Part shown: piece by piece, positions 1 to 14,200 of the stretch
Numbering within the stretch: the stretch's first letter is position 1
How the letters are laid out: each line of letters opens with the position of its first letter
Source: Melitaea cinxia
Taxonomy: Eukaryota; Arthropoda; Insecta; Lepidoptera; Nymphalidae
Direction of reading: 5' to 3'
DNA: 64,000 nt
Assembly: GCF_905220565.1 (NCBI RefSeq)
Contig: NC_059404.1
Location: forward strand, 14,102,472 to 14,166,471
The notes under the pieces: generated by a model
Database searches by the model: none
What the model was told of the DNA's origin: nothing
The model's input: the letters and a program-made list of their open reading frames with translations, nothing else
Program-made: the position numbers and the translations under genes

Positions 1-330
1 TCTAAACGACCCTTTTTCTTTGCGATCCAGTGTAGTTAAAGTTGTGGTACAAACAAAATAGTGTTTATTATTTTTATAATTCCTGCTTACAAAAATCAAC
101 AATATACCTTAACCTAATAATTGCTCAGCAAAACAGAGATAAATAATCAAACTTAAACCTACTTATCTTTGATTTTGTGAACCTTTTCCTTTGTTCCACT
201 GTGCCCCAGGTCTGGGGTACAATGAAACAGGTTATGGGGCACATTGGAACACGACCAGTATTCATACAACAAAATTAATCATGGTATCAAACCTTTTTAT
301 ACTTTGTCAGGAAATGTGTAGATGCTTTTT

Positions 331-874
331 AACCGACTTCCAAAAAAAAGAGGAGGTTCTCAATTCGACTGTATTTTTTTTATGTATGTTACATCAGAAC
401 TTTTGACCGTGGATGAACCTTTGAACCTTTGGACCGATTTCGACATTTTTTTTTTAATCGAAAGGTGGTGTGTGTCAATTGGTCCCATTTAAATTTATTT
501 GAGATCTAACAATTACTTTTCGAGTTATATCTAATAATGCGTTTTTACTTGACGCTTTTTTCGTCGACCTACGTTGTATTATACGCATAACTTTCTACTG
601 AATGTACCGAATGTAACTTTTTACTGGGTGTACTGATTTTAATAATTTTTAATTTAATCGAAAGCTGATGTTTGTCATGTGGTCACATATAAATTTTATT
701 GAGATCTGATAACTACTTTTTGAGTAATCTTTGATAACGCGTAGTTACTTGACTATTTTTTCGTCGATCTACGTTGACGACTACTTACTTCGACTTAGTC
801 AAAAGTTCTGATGTAACATACATTAAAAAAAATATAGTTGAGTTGAGAACCTCCTCCTTTTTTGGAAGTCGGTT
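331..874 (+). mobile_element. 'AACCGACTTCC' element, copy 1, with long terminal inverted repeats
   Basis: Starts AACCGACTTCC..gaggaggttctcaa and ends with the inverse (ttgagaacctcctcc..GGAAGTCGGTT), so the termini are inverted for about 40 bp. Inside are two diverged copies of a monomer ('accgattt..aatcgaaag..tgtca..tcgtcgacctacg'). No protein is encoded. Confidence 0.6.
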
Positions 875-2233
875 AAAAATGATAAAGATTAACGAAAAAA
901 AAATTTTATTTACCTATTGTTTAAACTTTTTTACTAAAAACGAAAGTATTTTGAAAAGAAATCTCAACTTTTGAACATAAAAAACACTATTTTTCTATCA
1001 CAGTTCCATTGTTATCACGCCGCCATATTTCACTACGTCCTCGTATGATGCAGGACGCGCTGTAATTGGTCGAAGCGGTACCGCGCGAATTAATTTGAAA
1101 TTCAAATTTTTATCGACATTATTCCACAGTGCCCCGTATTCCATCCACTGTTCCCCAACTGTCACTATATCATAACAACTGGAGTTGCCTTCTTAATGTA
1201 AAAAGCACATAGACTTCAACACAAACACAAAAAAAGCATAGACTAAAAAGAAATGTTTATTTTATATACAGCTTCTAAAATCTCTATCTAGGGGAATCTC
1301 TTTTTCTCTATGTAGGGGAAGGATCAAAGCATAATCCAGCACGCTTTTCCCCAGCGTATTAGCAGATATATTACCTACTATAAGTAGATTGCTATCAGGT
1401 ATAGGTACATATGTGATATGTGAAACCCGGGACCAAAAGCTTAACACAAGGATAGACATCCAAAACGGAATAGTCATCCTCCAAAGCAGATGGAAATATT
1501 TATTCAAATCCTGAGTGGTTATCGAACTCGCAAAGCGCTGGTGTATTGCAAAGACCAGTTAATAATTATTTATATGTTGTATGCAAATATTCGCTCAGAG
1601 CGGGAATGGAACACGGCCGATGACATCCGCATCAATAGAACTTTAATCGTCACTTCATTGTTACGGCCATGTCTGGTGATTTAATAAACATTATTAATTA
1701 ATCTAGTTCTTATCGAAGTTCTGTTATACCGCTTAGGGAATTTAAGTACTTTTTCTCCAATACAACTACCAAGTACATATATATTTATGAGGGATAAAAA
1801 AAAAACATTCAAGTTATTTTTCTGTTATTCAACGTAGAAATAAACACCTATTCATAAACATTCAAAGTAGGCTTTCACCGCAATGAGCAAAGATAGAATA
1901 CAAACTAAACGTGTAAATCGCAAAACAATTTGCGAAATAAGCAATGTTTTATATGTTCGCTCGCACGATGTTGTAAAGCCCATTATATTTATATTTGGAA
2001 TACAATGGAGGACGACACATGAATATAGAAAACTAACAATTTCAACATCCCTTATCTGTTCAGTGACGGCGCGAAAGCCTTACGGTTAAGTCGTCCTTGA
2101 GGCTATAATTATTATTATTATTACATTAATCATTCAAAAACATTTAATGACAGTTTGCTAAATATCATTTTATGAGTGATTATTTGGAATAAAGGATTTT
2201 ACTTGTGATTTTTAATAAAAAAAAAATTGCAAA

Positions 2234-2275
2234 ATGTACGGTTGGTTGCTGGAGAGTGTTCAACATTTTATAGTG
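2234..2275 (+). CDS. Gyc89D: Cyclase exon 1 (residues 1-14)
   Basis: Encodes [14 protein letters not shown], the typical N-terminus of soluble cyclase H-NOX domains (MYG...). It ends at a gtaag donor in phase 0. The 5' untranslated part and promoter cannot be placed from sequence. Confidence 0.85.
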
Positions 2276-5200
2276 GTAAGTTTACTCATCGATGATTTTG
2301 AATTTTATTAAAATAAGTGTTGAGAAAAATTGTTTTTATTAAAAAAAAATATTTAGAATTTTGTCATTTTTTGCGACAATGGTGAGGATAACAGTAGTCT
2401 AATATTTTTTTAAATGCATAATGTTAAGTTATTACCATTGCATTAAAAAAAATTATAACAGAAACCCGTAATAAAATCTCCAAAAAAGAGCTAACCGGCG
2501 TCTATCTGTAGTAATAGTAGTAAATTACTTTATATGCCTAAAGACCAATTTCCTACGATCTATTTTTGATTTTCCGTACCCACTAGAGATAGAATTTTGA
2601 CACCATTAATAGTTTTTTAAACATACACAAATGATTACAAAATAATTGCCTAAGTCTTTTTTCACTATGTGCTTTCAAATGACTACTATAATAACATTAA
2701 AATATGCGCCTGCCAAATTTATTTGCCGCTTTTTTACTATATATTTTATTATATGTCAGTGTAAGTTATTGCAAAACTCAAATCGTTAGTAATAATATTT
2801 CGGTTATTTAAAATTTTTATAGTTTAATGTAATATGTAGGTTTGTATAGATATACTTTTTTTTACTAAGAAAGCATCTTTCTAGAAATTAATGCAATCAA
2901 TCTTCGGGAAAGCAAGTTTTAATTACAGAAACCATTTATATTCTGGCAGAAATAAATTAACACGAACTTTGTTCATCGTTCCAGTAAATAACTTGCAGAC
3001 GAAAATAGCCAAGCAAACGCCAAAATGTTACATTTTTAATGTCTTGTTAAAAACTTAGGCTTAACGAGATGGTGATAGTAAGATATGAACGTAAGAGGAA
3101 TGAATCTAGATTTATCTTGACCCTCCTACCTCCCACTTTAGAAAAATTAAGTACAACATTTTTAAATTAATGAAACGCAAATGTTTATCATTATTAACCT
3201 TGTTTAATGCAATAGTACTCGGTTTTTATTTATTTCGGCTAATTTAGCTAGAATGCTAGTAAATAGATCAAACTATAACAATGGTAAAACTTAATCACAA
3301 CTTGTCCCACCTTTACAAATTATTTTTGTATTCTACAATCTAAACATGTTATAAAAAGGTTCGTAGATTAAAGGTACCGCAAAAAAGGTAAGTTTTCACG
3401 AAAATGCAATTAGATACAAATTACTAGTATTAGTCAATAGACGAAATTGATGCACTAAATTGCAAAATTCTTTTCGGAAGAAAGCTGAAAATTGTCGATC
3501 AATAGTAAGTCAATTAATCCCATCTACCGCATAGAAGTAAATTAATTGGAATTAAATTAATTGGTAGCAGACTGAAGTGTGTAGGTAATAGTTTTCTTTT
3601 CAAGAAAAATATATACTCAAAATTTTATTAATATAGTGAAATACTCTGAAACAAGCTTTCGCAAGTAAAATTAATGTTAACATAGGTACACTTTTTGGTT
3701 GCTTATTAGGGTAAATTATATCTTGTATATGATAATATAAATATATATTAATAGAACAGATACATGTTTATGTAATATAAAATCTAGAAAAATATATAAC
3801 ATAAAATTGTACGCATGTAACGTTATTACATAGACATTGTTACATAGATACTCGTATGTAAATCTTTTTGTTTTTATTTTTTTGCGCTTTGTATATTTGA
3901 CAGCTTGAAATGTGCCGGTTGGATTTTGTATAATATTAAAATAAAAAACCGATCTTTCGTCCTATCGCTGAGACTAAACTTGATTAATATTTTTAACCGA
4001 CTTCAAAAAAGGAGGAGGTTACAATTCGACCGTATATGTATTTTTTTATGTATGTTCGGGGATGATGTCGTTTATGAACGGATATTGATAATTCTTTTTT
4101 GTTGGAAAGGAGATATCCCTAGTTTGGTACCATGATAAGGAAACCAGGATCTGATGGGATCTGGGATCCCAGAGAAATCGAGGGAAACTCTTGAAAATCC
4201 GCATAACTTTTAACTGAGTGTACCGATTTTAATGATTTTTAAATTAATTGAAAGCCGATGTTTATCATGTTGTCACATTTAAATTTCATCGAGATCTGAT
4301 TACAACTTTTGGAGTAATCTTTGATATTGCGTATTTACTTGACTATTTTTTCGTCTACCTACGGTGAATTACTTGTAGATATAATTGAAGTCGATTTTTC
4401 TTCATTTGCCTGCAAAGACAATTATGTTCAATATACTATCATAATCCATTAGAAATATAATACATTATTAATGATGTATATTACATAAATAACACTAACA
4501 ATATACTTATGATCATCATTTCAGCCTACCACAGTCCACCGCTGAACGCGTGAACTCATGTGTTTTGCTCATAGTTACCACGCTGGGCAGGCGGGTTGGT
4601 GAACGCAGGACTGGCTTTGTCGCACCAAAACCGCTGCTGCCCTGTCTTTGGCCTGTGTATTTCAAAGCCAGCAGTTGAATGGTTATCCCGCCATCGGTCG
4701 GCTTTTTTAAGTCCCAAGGTAGTAGTGGAACTGTGTTATCCCTTAGTCGCCTCTTACGACACCCACGGGAAGAGATGGGGTAGCTTTATTCTTCAATGCC
4801 GTAACCACGCTGCATACTTATAATTACTATTATTAATATTTTAAAACTATTATCTTATTATTCTCATATAAAAAAACGACGCGTTGGCGCAACGGTTACA
4901 ACAATGGTTTGTGGCTGTTATGCTGGCGGTTGCGGATTCGATCCCCACACTTGACAAACGTTTGTATAGGCCATACAGAAGTTTACCGTGGTCTGGGTAT
5001 TTGTGCAGTCCTTGTGGGTTTCCTCGGCATGCCTCGGAGAGCACGTTTTCGTCCCGTCCGTCCCAGTTGCTATTATGTACACCTGTTAGCGATCGTTACT
5101 CATAGTAAGGAATATATCCGCATTGGACCAGCGTTGAGCGCAGCGCAGAGCAGCGGAGAAAGAGGCCTATGCCCAACATTGGGATATTACAGGCTGACGC

Positions 5201-8200
5201 GATTCTCATATGCCGGTGCTGTCAGCAAAGGTATATTTATATATAATAGGTATTCATAATACGAAACCACTACAACATTATTATTCCTGAGTTATCCTAT
5301 ATAAATAATAATCTTGGTAACATACAAACGTAGGCATCTCAAGTTTACAAGACATAATTATGCAGCCAAAGTCATATCAAATTGATGGCTCATAAAAATA
5401 ATACGTGTCAACAAGCAAGGCGGCATTAAACATGTTTACAAAACCAAATTCCATTATATTTTAGTATTATCTGGGCTTACAAGATTATCCTTAGGGCCTG
5501 TTTTATCAGTTTCTGATAAATTTTATCTCATACATAAGTTACTAATAGGCTTTATCAGCAGGAGAAAAATAAACACTAAGTAACTAATTTATTTTAACAC
5601 ATTCCTCAACTAATAATCCAAAACATTTGGATTCGTCGAGTCACGAATTTATTCAGTATTCGTATCTTACTCATATCTGGTGCTCGATGACGAGTCTGAT
5701 GGGGAATAAGAAAATATATCATAAATTTCACCTGGGAGATACCGCTATAGGTCAGATAGATTTGTTAGCAAACGGAAAGAGGTTAATATAATAATATTCA
5801 GAATGAAAATTCTAGATGTCACATTAGTTTAGGGTTACATTATTTACTTCCCTATGGAAAGAATTCTCTAAACCTCATAAAAATATGGACTAATGCAGAC
5901 TAAATTCTCATAGATTCCATAGCTTCTTATAAAAGCACAGTATATTGTATAAGTACTGAAAACAAAAAAATTCTATACCACTTCCTTCTTTCCCTATTAT
6001 CAAATATTATCTTTTAGCGCCTAATTTTAACCAGGAAAATAATTTCATCAACAAAAACATGATCTAATATCTAAAGATAAGGGCAACAAGTAAATTGCAA
6101 TTTCAATTCCCCATGAGTACCCAAGGTCTGTAAATGGTGTATTTATATATTAAACGAAGGTTGATCGTACTCATATTTGGTACTTTACACTCGAGGACAA
6201 GTATAACATTATATCTTCATTAATAACGACATTTTTACATGAAAAGGGGTCACAAAAGTAACTGTATATACTGTGAACATATAATTGTTTGTGCCCATTT
6301 ATATAATACTAGCTGTGCCCGTGACTTCGTCAGCGTGAAATTTAACATAAAAGTTATTGTTCAGTTCACAGATTTATAAAATAAATAGATTTCTAAAACA
6401 AAAGTACTCCTTATTACAGCAGCTATCTGCCAAAGAAAATCCCATCATCGGTCCAGCCGTTTCAGAGATTAGAAGAAGCAAACAGACAGACAGAGAGACA
6501 GACAAAAATTGTAAAAAATGTTATTTTGGTATACGTACGTGTATAAATCCATATTGCATTTATTAAAAAGCGGTTATTTTAATATTACAAACAGACACTC
6601 CAATTTTATTTATTTGTACAGACTAGCTAACCCGCTGACCGTACTATGTAACGCCATTTTTTTTCGTGAATGTGTCATATTTTTTTAAATTTTCTTTTAT
6701 GACTGACAAAAACAGACAAAAATGGATTGTTCAATTAGGCGCAGTCGTTTACAAGTTATACATTGCGGCGATTTACGAATATTTTTATTCATATCGATAG
6801 ATAAATTATTAAAAGTTTTGTGTAAATCTGAGTACAAAATTTTGATGTCCTTCGTTAGAATGTGTCTAAATACTACTTCATATTTCATTTTAATTAACAT
6901 TCAAGATAAATATAAGTAAACTTCTTAATGGTATATGAATAATTTGAAAAAAGAATCATATCGAAATATATTACAAAAGTAAAGTAATTGAAATAATCTG
7001 TTATAGTGTAAGAAATTTCCAATCGATCAATCAATGAAAATAAATCGTTACCTGTACCAATTAAATTGATATAATTTTATTATATTTTAATTTACATAAT
7101 ATATATATTTATAACTGAGGTAGGGTACAGCAGGAAATATCTTTCTCAAAATCTAGAGCACTCCGACTGGGGATATACCTCGATATAACAGAGCATCACA
7201 GCTAAATAATACTGCTTTCAAGCAATGTTGTCTTCGTGTGGTAAGGTCACCCGAGCTCAGAGTTAGGGTTGCAATGTTTTTAGTCTGGCAGGCCTATTAT
7301 GCTATGGTAATTGCTTACCATCAGGTGAGCAGTACGCTTGTTTTTCGACCTCGGTGTATAAAAAAAATATTATCAGATAAAAATGTCTTGAAATATTCTA
7401 TAAGAAAAAAATTTCGAACTGAAGCAGTAATATGAATTGTACCTACTCTTTATTTTAGGAAGAATGTGGGGAAGAAATATGGGAGACAATTCTTCGAGAA
7501 GCTGGAGCAAGAAATACCGTGTTCAGTACGACTCAAGTAAGTTGACCATAAAAATAAAATTGAAAAATAAGTAGGTTATTCAATTTTTCAACCTAAGTGA
7601 GACAGCATGGGTTATCTATACATATTATATGTAAAATTTATGACAAATGTTATACTTACTTATACATATATACATGTAAATCTAAGTTAAATAAAATCTT
7701 ACTTATTTTAAGTTTAAACCTAATAAGTATTTAAGCAAAATATACGTTGTGTTTCATATTCGTGGGTTTATACCTACCGGATCCAGTAAATGGATCAGGT
7801 GATTTTATATTTCGAGAAAATTTTCATCACTGGACTAAAAACCACTGGATTGAACCTTTTTAGCCATATAAATTAGCTGCTATAGATGCGTTATGGTTTA
7901 AAATTTTGAAACAACACTAAAGTTGCCTTACTTATTGTGCTAGAATTAATAAAAAAAAAATCACAATATAGTTACGTGAAAAATACCTAGAAACATTAAG
8001 ATTCAAACTAGGGTTTTGGACTCTCGCAACCGTATCCGAAACTATCAGATATCCGAAATCCGAATAGATTTTCTATCCGTGACATAAAAGTTTTAGGTAA
8101 TTTCGATTGGGATCTATCGCAGACGAAATTTAAATAATACATATTATGCTATTTATATTTTAACGATCAAATAGCACATACCATGCATGTCTATTGTTTT

Positions 8201-11200
8201 TTAAAAGTACCTACTGAAATCGTATGATTTGAAATCGAGTACCTGTCTAAAAAAAATTAATATATATGTAACCATATAATACTCATAAATATTAAATCCA
8301 TATCTAAAGCTTTACATCCATAATATTTCGATTCAAACCGCGATTATATTTACTATGCCAAAGAAAAAAGAAACGTGACTAGAACTGAAAAACATCTTAC
8401 AAATATTTAAATAATAACTCGACAAATAGCGTGAAAAAAAATTAGATAAGAAGGCCTACAATCACTTCTAATTAACTTAAAACTACTTTGAAATTTCAAT
8501 TTTTCCAGTTAATCTGAAAAATATTTTGTATTAAACAGTTCTTAATGTTCAAAACAGACCTTTTTAAACTTGTCCTAACTTATTGTAATATTAATGCGTA
8601 AAAAAAATTATTTCATATACCATGATTATAATGATTTTTACGCTTCGTTAATGATCGACTTATGTTGGAATAAAAAAGAAAAGTTAGATTATTATGGTCC
8701 GGATCCAGCCGGATGGAAAACGACACCGGATTGTAATCCCTAATACTAACCATACCTACACATTACTGTAAACTTTCATAACAGAATTGAGTTTCTGGAT
8801 GACAGGTTCGTTATTCTTCAGACAATGTTTTACTAATTATACTTTTTTTTCTGATACTATAATAATATCAATAACTTTTTTTTCTCCAGCAATACCCAGA
8901 TACACTCATGCCGAGATTGGCATGCGCTCTAGCCAGACTTTTAACTAAAGATGCACATAGTCCAACTTGCTCAATACCTGGAAGCCCTGCACCTAGAAAA
9001 CTTTCTGTAAAATCCAAGCCAGCATGGCGCAGTTCATCTGTTCATGGGGACACAAGGACACAGCAGTTTAAATGTCCCTTTACAGCTACAAATGCTCTCA
9101 CAGCTGTTACAAAGAAAGAAATAGATGCATATAACTCAAAAGAAGAAATTCGGTCTCCATCTCACAGCACTCTTTCAACCGATAAGAATCATAAAGCAGA
9201 CGAAATGTCCATAGTACCATATCAGACGGCAGTGAGAGATAGACGGAGTTTAGGCGTGCATTTAGAACATTCTATTTATAAAGCAGAAGAAGTGAAAGAA
9301 GAACCAGCTGATGAAACTATCCCAGAAGCTGATGATATTGAAGAACAGAAAGACACAGAGACAGAGAAAAACAAGTGTCCATCGCCTGTTGTGAGTAATA
9401 AACGGAGAAGCTCATTGAAACCCACATTGAGGAAGAATAGCTGCACCCTTTCGTTAGATGTCTATAAGCGTCGTAATTCTGGTGTGTCAGTCCGACCGAG
9501 ACTGAATAGCTTAAGTCTGGTGAACGCAGAACGTTTAAACGAGCTTAAGGAAAAATTTGGTACACCAGACAAAGTGATGCACTTCTTTGGTAGATGTTTC
9601 GTGAAATTCTTCTCAAACTATGGGTTAGTTAAGTTTCTCGTAAAAATAAAGAAAAATATGATAATCCCTAATGATATTTCATAATATTTTTTTTTTCGTT
9701 TAGCTATGATACTATGATACGAGCAACTGGTAGATATTTCTGCACATTCCTGCAGTCCGTTGACAGTATTCATCAGCGTATGCGTTTCACGTTTCCGCGC
9801 ATGCGCTCGCCAAGCATGCAGCTTACTAGAGCACACAGGCACGGCGCTGAACTTGTATACAGCAGTGGCAGGACTGGTTACACGCAATATCTTATGGGTA
9901 ATTGACGATAAATTATCATTTTTCTAGCAAAAACTGTTAATATATTAAACATTTTGATATATTTACATTTTATTATACGGTATTAATATACTGGGTATAC
10001 ACAGATGATGGATATACATAGATGATGGATATACATAGGTATATCGTTGTCCAATGTTACGTATACCCAGTGTAGCGTTATAAAATTCCTTTGAACCTGA
10101 TTTAAGAAATTTTAGGGATAAAGACATAAAATCAATTAGAATTAATTTTAAAATATTCCAGGTCAATTGTATGAGATAGCGGAGGATATTTTTTCGTTGA
10201 AACTGAAGGTGACCATTGTAAAAGAAAGCATTGAGGGAAATTATTACGTGGCCGTGCTGAGACTCGAATTTGATAACAGCGATTACGTGAGTAAACTTTT
10301 CTAAATCTTTGACTTTAAAAAATAATAAAGGCCACAAGAATCGTACTTAAACATTGCCAATGACGTTGTTGTAAATCAAATAAACAAAACGATTTTTCCT
10401 TGCTACAAGTATTGTTATATTAATTTGATTCTTAAAAAATACACTCACACATTCATTGAAATATATTCTACTAACTTTACTAAGTTTATTTTTATGGTTT
10501 AGTTTTTTTAATAGTTAAATAGCTTTAGGTAATTTAAACTTCATCTTTGAAAATAGAATTAACACTAATGATTTATATTGTAAAACTACTCATTTATACA
10601 ACTTAAACTTCTGTCACTTTAAAGTTACTTTACACGAAATATATTATTTTTTTATTAACCTCTAAACGGTTGATCGATTTCCACAAGAAAGAAAATAGGC
10701 AGGTACCTGTTATATCGTTAAACGACTCTGGAAAATTTAATCTACATCACAATTAACTGAAGTAATCTAGATATTTTGTTACGTATCTGTAATTGAATCT
10801 CAATTACTCGGTACGGAAAACGTTTTACGGCGATTAGAAATGTTTCCGTTACTACCATACAAATATGTATAATGTCGATGATGTTCCTTTATGGCAAAGA
10901 TAATAATAAAAGATATTGGCCATTGTACTCGAATTACAATTGATCACCTTAGTTGGTATATCAATTAAAATTATTTTAATGCTTTTTTTTTTCTTTTTTC
11001 TTTTATTGATTTTAGGGACTTTTATCCTACAAGGACACGCCAGTCCCATATTTCAATGTTATTAGATGAAATTTTGTAAGGTTTGGCATATGCCATAGAG
11101 AATTTCTACTTCCGATATAATACTTATTCACTCTACTGGATTTTCTAGAGTCCTGAACAGACAAAACTATAAACATATAAACAACATACAAACATAGATT

Positions 11201-14200
11201 TCTAAGACCCTTGTTACTACATAGGTATTACCTATTACATTTACTTAGCACCTTACAATAATAAAAAGTTATTTTAGGTCATAACAGGTTAATTTATCTA
11301 TCTTTATTTGAAAATAGAGGTAATGATTTATGGGATAAAGAGCTTGTTAAGTCAGTGCATTTAAACACAGTCTTTGAATATCTATTTCAGTACTTTTAGA
11401 GTGACTCGAGTGCAACATCTACTTATCCACCTTTGTAAGCTATCGTTTGAAATATTAATATCAGAATCGGATTCGGAGAAAAATACACAGTGTTACTACC
11501 CCGGATGCTCTACAGGAAGTAGTAAAGATTTGGAAAAGATAAACAAATTTTAGCAACATTTTTCTATTTCTACATAATTTTGACACAAAATTCGTTCGTT
11601 CGTTCGTATTACATTTTTTAAACACTTTGGTAGAAAAAATACATTCGGAAAATATTTATTAGAGAATCTGCACTTCCGTTGCGCCCAAAGCTTCCAGACA
11701 TATAAATTACGAGTAGGATCGGATTGTTATCAAATTATATAATGTATTTACTTTATTTTTTTTTTTTAATCTTGGACCTTTTATACAAAATAACGATTTT
11801 TACAGGTTCAATCTCTAATGGCTCGGAAATCGCAGCCTTGTCTCTTACCGCCGGTACCAGCTTCACTTCTCCTGCAACTGTTTCCCTTCAGCGTGATGCT
11901 TGATAGAAAAATGAAGATCATTAGAGCTGGTGATAAGGTTACATTAAATTGTATATAACTTGCATCGTATGTAAAAAATTCTCGTGTCACAATGTTAGTT
12001 ACTATACTCCTCCGAAACGGCTGAACCGATTTTTATGAAATTTTGTGTAGATCTGAGAATCGGCCAATTTTTTATACCCCTTAGTTACAAGGGATTAAGG
12101 GGGCTAATAACATATATGACAAACGTTTGCTGGGTCAGTTAGTAATCTATAGAAATAAAAAAAATGGAGTGTTGGTTGTAATATTAAAAAAAACCGCTTT
12201 TTCTAGTTAAATTCCACGCGGATAAAGTCGCGGGAACAGCTAGTTTAATGGTCAAGTTCATTACTTCTAATTATCGGCCAGTCAGTGCTAGCTAACGGTT
12301 ACAGCAATGGATTGTACCTGTTGCGCTGGCGGTTGCGGGTTCGATCCCCGCACATGACAAACATTTGTATTGGCCATACAGGCTTTTGCCGTGGTCTGGG
12401 TGTTTGTGCAGTCCTTGTGGGTCTCCCCACCGTGCCTCGGAGAGCACGTTAAGCCGTCGGTCCCGGTTGTTATCATGTACACCTGATAGCGATCGTTACT
12501 CATAGTAGGGAATAAATCCGCAAACCCGCACTGGAGCAGCGTGGTGGATTAAGCTCTGATCCTTCTCCTATATGGGGAAAGAGGGAGGATATTAGAAGCT
12601 GAAGCAGTGCTAGCTACACTGAGATAAACTGTAATTATTCTATGGATATAGTTAAATGATACTACCCTCAAGCAGTGTTGTGTTCCTTCGAGTGAGTAAG
12701 GTAAGACTAGTTACACTGAGGATGTGCTGTGACGATTGTGGGAAAAGGGCTGGGTAACGCACTAGCGATGCTCGTAATGATTCTAAGCTAGGTTTGAGTC
12801 TATTATTTTTTAAAAATTTTATCTTGACTACTACATTACCGAAAATTACAGTTGATGGAAGCATGGGGTGGTCCTTACAATCGGATTGAAAAGTCTTCGA
12901 TAAGTGAGATCCTCCGGTTGAGAAAACCTAAGGTTTCTTTCACTTGGGATAAGGTAAAATCAACTCTGTTATAAAATATCTAAAAACTATATTAGCTTAT
13001 TTTTATTTATCATCAAATGCATATTTATCTAATTCCAGGTAGTGTGCATGCAAACAATGATGTTTGAACTGGAACTAATGAGATGGCGCGCGCGCTGTGT
13101 GAGTGACTCGCGACGCGGCTCTCAAGGAGCACGTGCCATCCTGCTCAAAGGACCAATTTACTTTCTCGAAGAAATCGATGCTCTCATATTCTTATGTAGC
13201 CCTATGTTAGTAAGCTTCAAACTTTGTCTAAAAGTGAAAAAAATAAATTGAAATAAAATCCACGTATTTTATATAAAAAATTATTTTTGTATAATGTAAA
13301 AAATTATTTTTTGTATTATCATCATCATCATCATCATTTCAGCCTATCACAGTCCACTGCTGGAAACAGACCTCCACAAGTTCACACGAAAAATAGCGCG
13401 AACTCATGTGTTTTGCCCATAGTCACCACGCTGGGTAGGCAGGTTGGTGACCGCAGAGCTAGCTTTGTCACACCGAAGACGCTGCTGCCCGTCTTCAGCC
13501 TGTGTATTTCAAAGCCAGCAGTTGGATAGTTATCCCGCCATCGGTCGGCTTTATAAGTTCCAAGGTGGTAGTGGAACTGTGTTATTTATCCCTTAGTCGC
13601 TTCTTACGACACCCACGAGAAGAGATGGGGTGGCTATATTCTTTACTACCGTAGCCACACAGGGATTTTTTTATATATTAGTTCATAATTATATTTGGCT
13701 GACAAACAAATATTACTAAAAGGATAAATAGACCGCGTTGAACATAAAGGTCTAAATTATATTATCAATAATTATTTCTAAATTTTACCTAAACTTATAA
13801 ATCATTCGCTTTCAGTTTCAATGATCTAGAAGAATTGAAACAAGCGGGTCTATACCTAGCTGATATGAATGGTCACGGGCTATCCAAAGAGATGTTGCTA
13901 CAAGGCTGGCAGCATCTGTCGCGATTGGAACTGCTTTTCGAGAAGGCTGAGTCCAGGAGTCTCTCGTTGGAGAAGTCTTGCAGACTTGTAGAGCAGTGGA
14001 AGAGGAGAGGAGATCAGCTCTTATATTCTATGATACCTAAGAGTATCGCTGACCAGTTACGAGCTGGGAAGTGTTCGATGCCTCCTACGGTAAAGTGCAG
14101 TAAAAAAAATTAAAAAAATGGTTACTTTTTACCATAGCTACTTAAAAACATTACAATGCATGCAAAAAACGTCGCCACAGTTAGTTGTCCTGCAGTAGTC

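Noticed and set aside
4909..5259. 116-codon plus-strand open frame
   Set aside because: Lies in a tRNA-derived SINE; the same frame recurs in other copies and is not a gene.
9598..9684. Read-through of cyclase exon 3 to the stop at 9684
   Set aside because: Splicing at 9623 joins perfectly to exon 4 and restores the haem-binding region, so the extension is intron.
9963..10337. 124-codon minus-strand open frame
   Set aside because: Overlaps cyclase intron 4 and exon 5 and includes a tandem repeat; no signatures.
13287..13529. Open frame with a His run ([15 protein letters not shown])
   Set aside because: Translation of the (ATC)n tail and body of a short RTE-tailed element.
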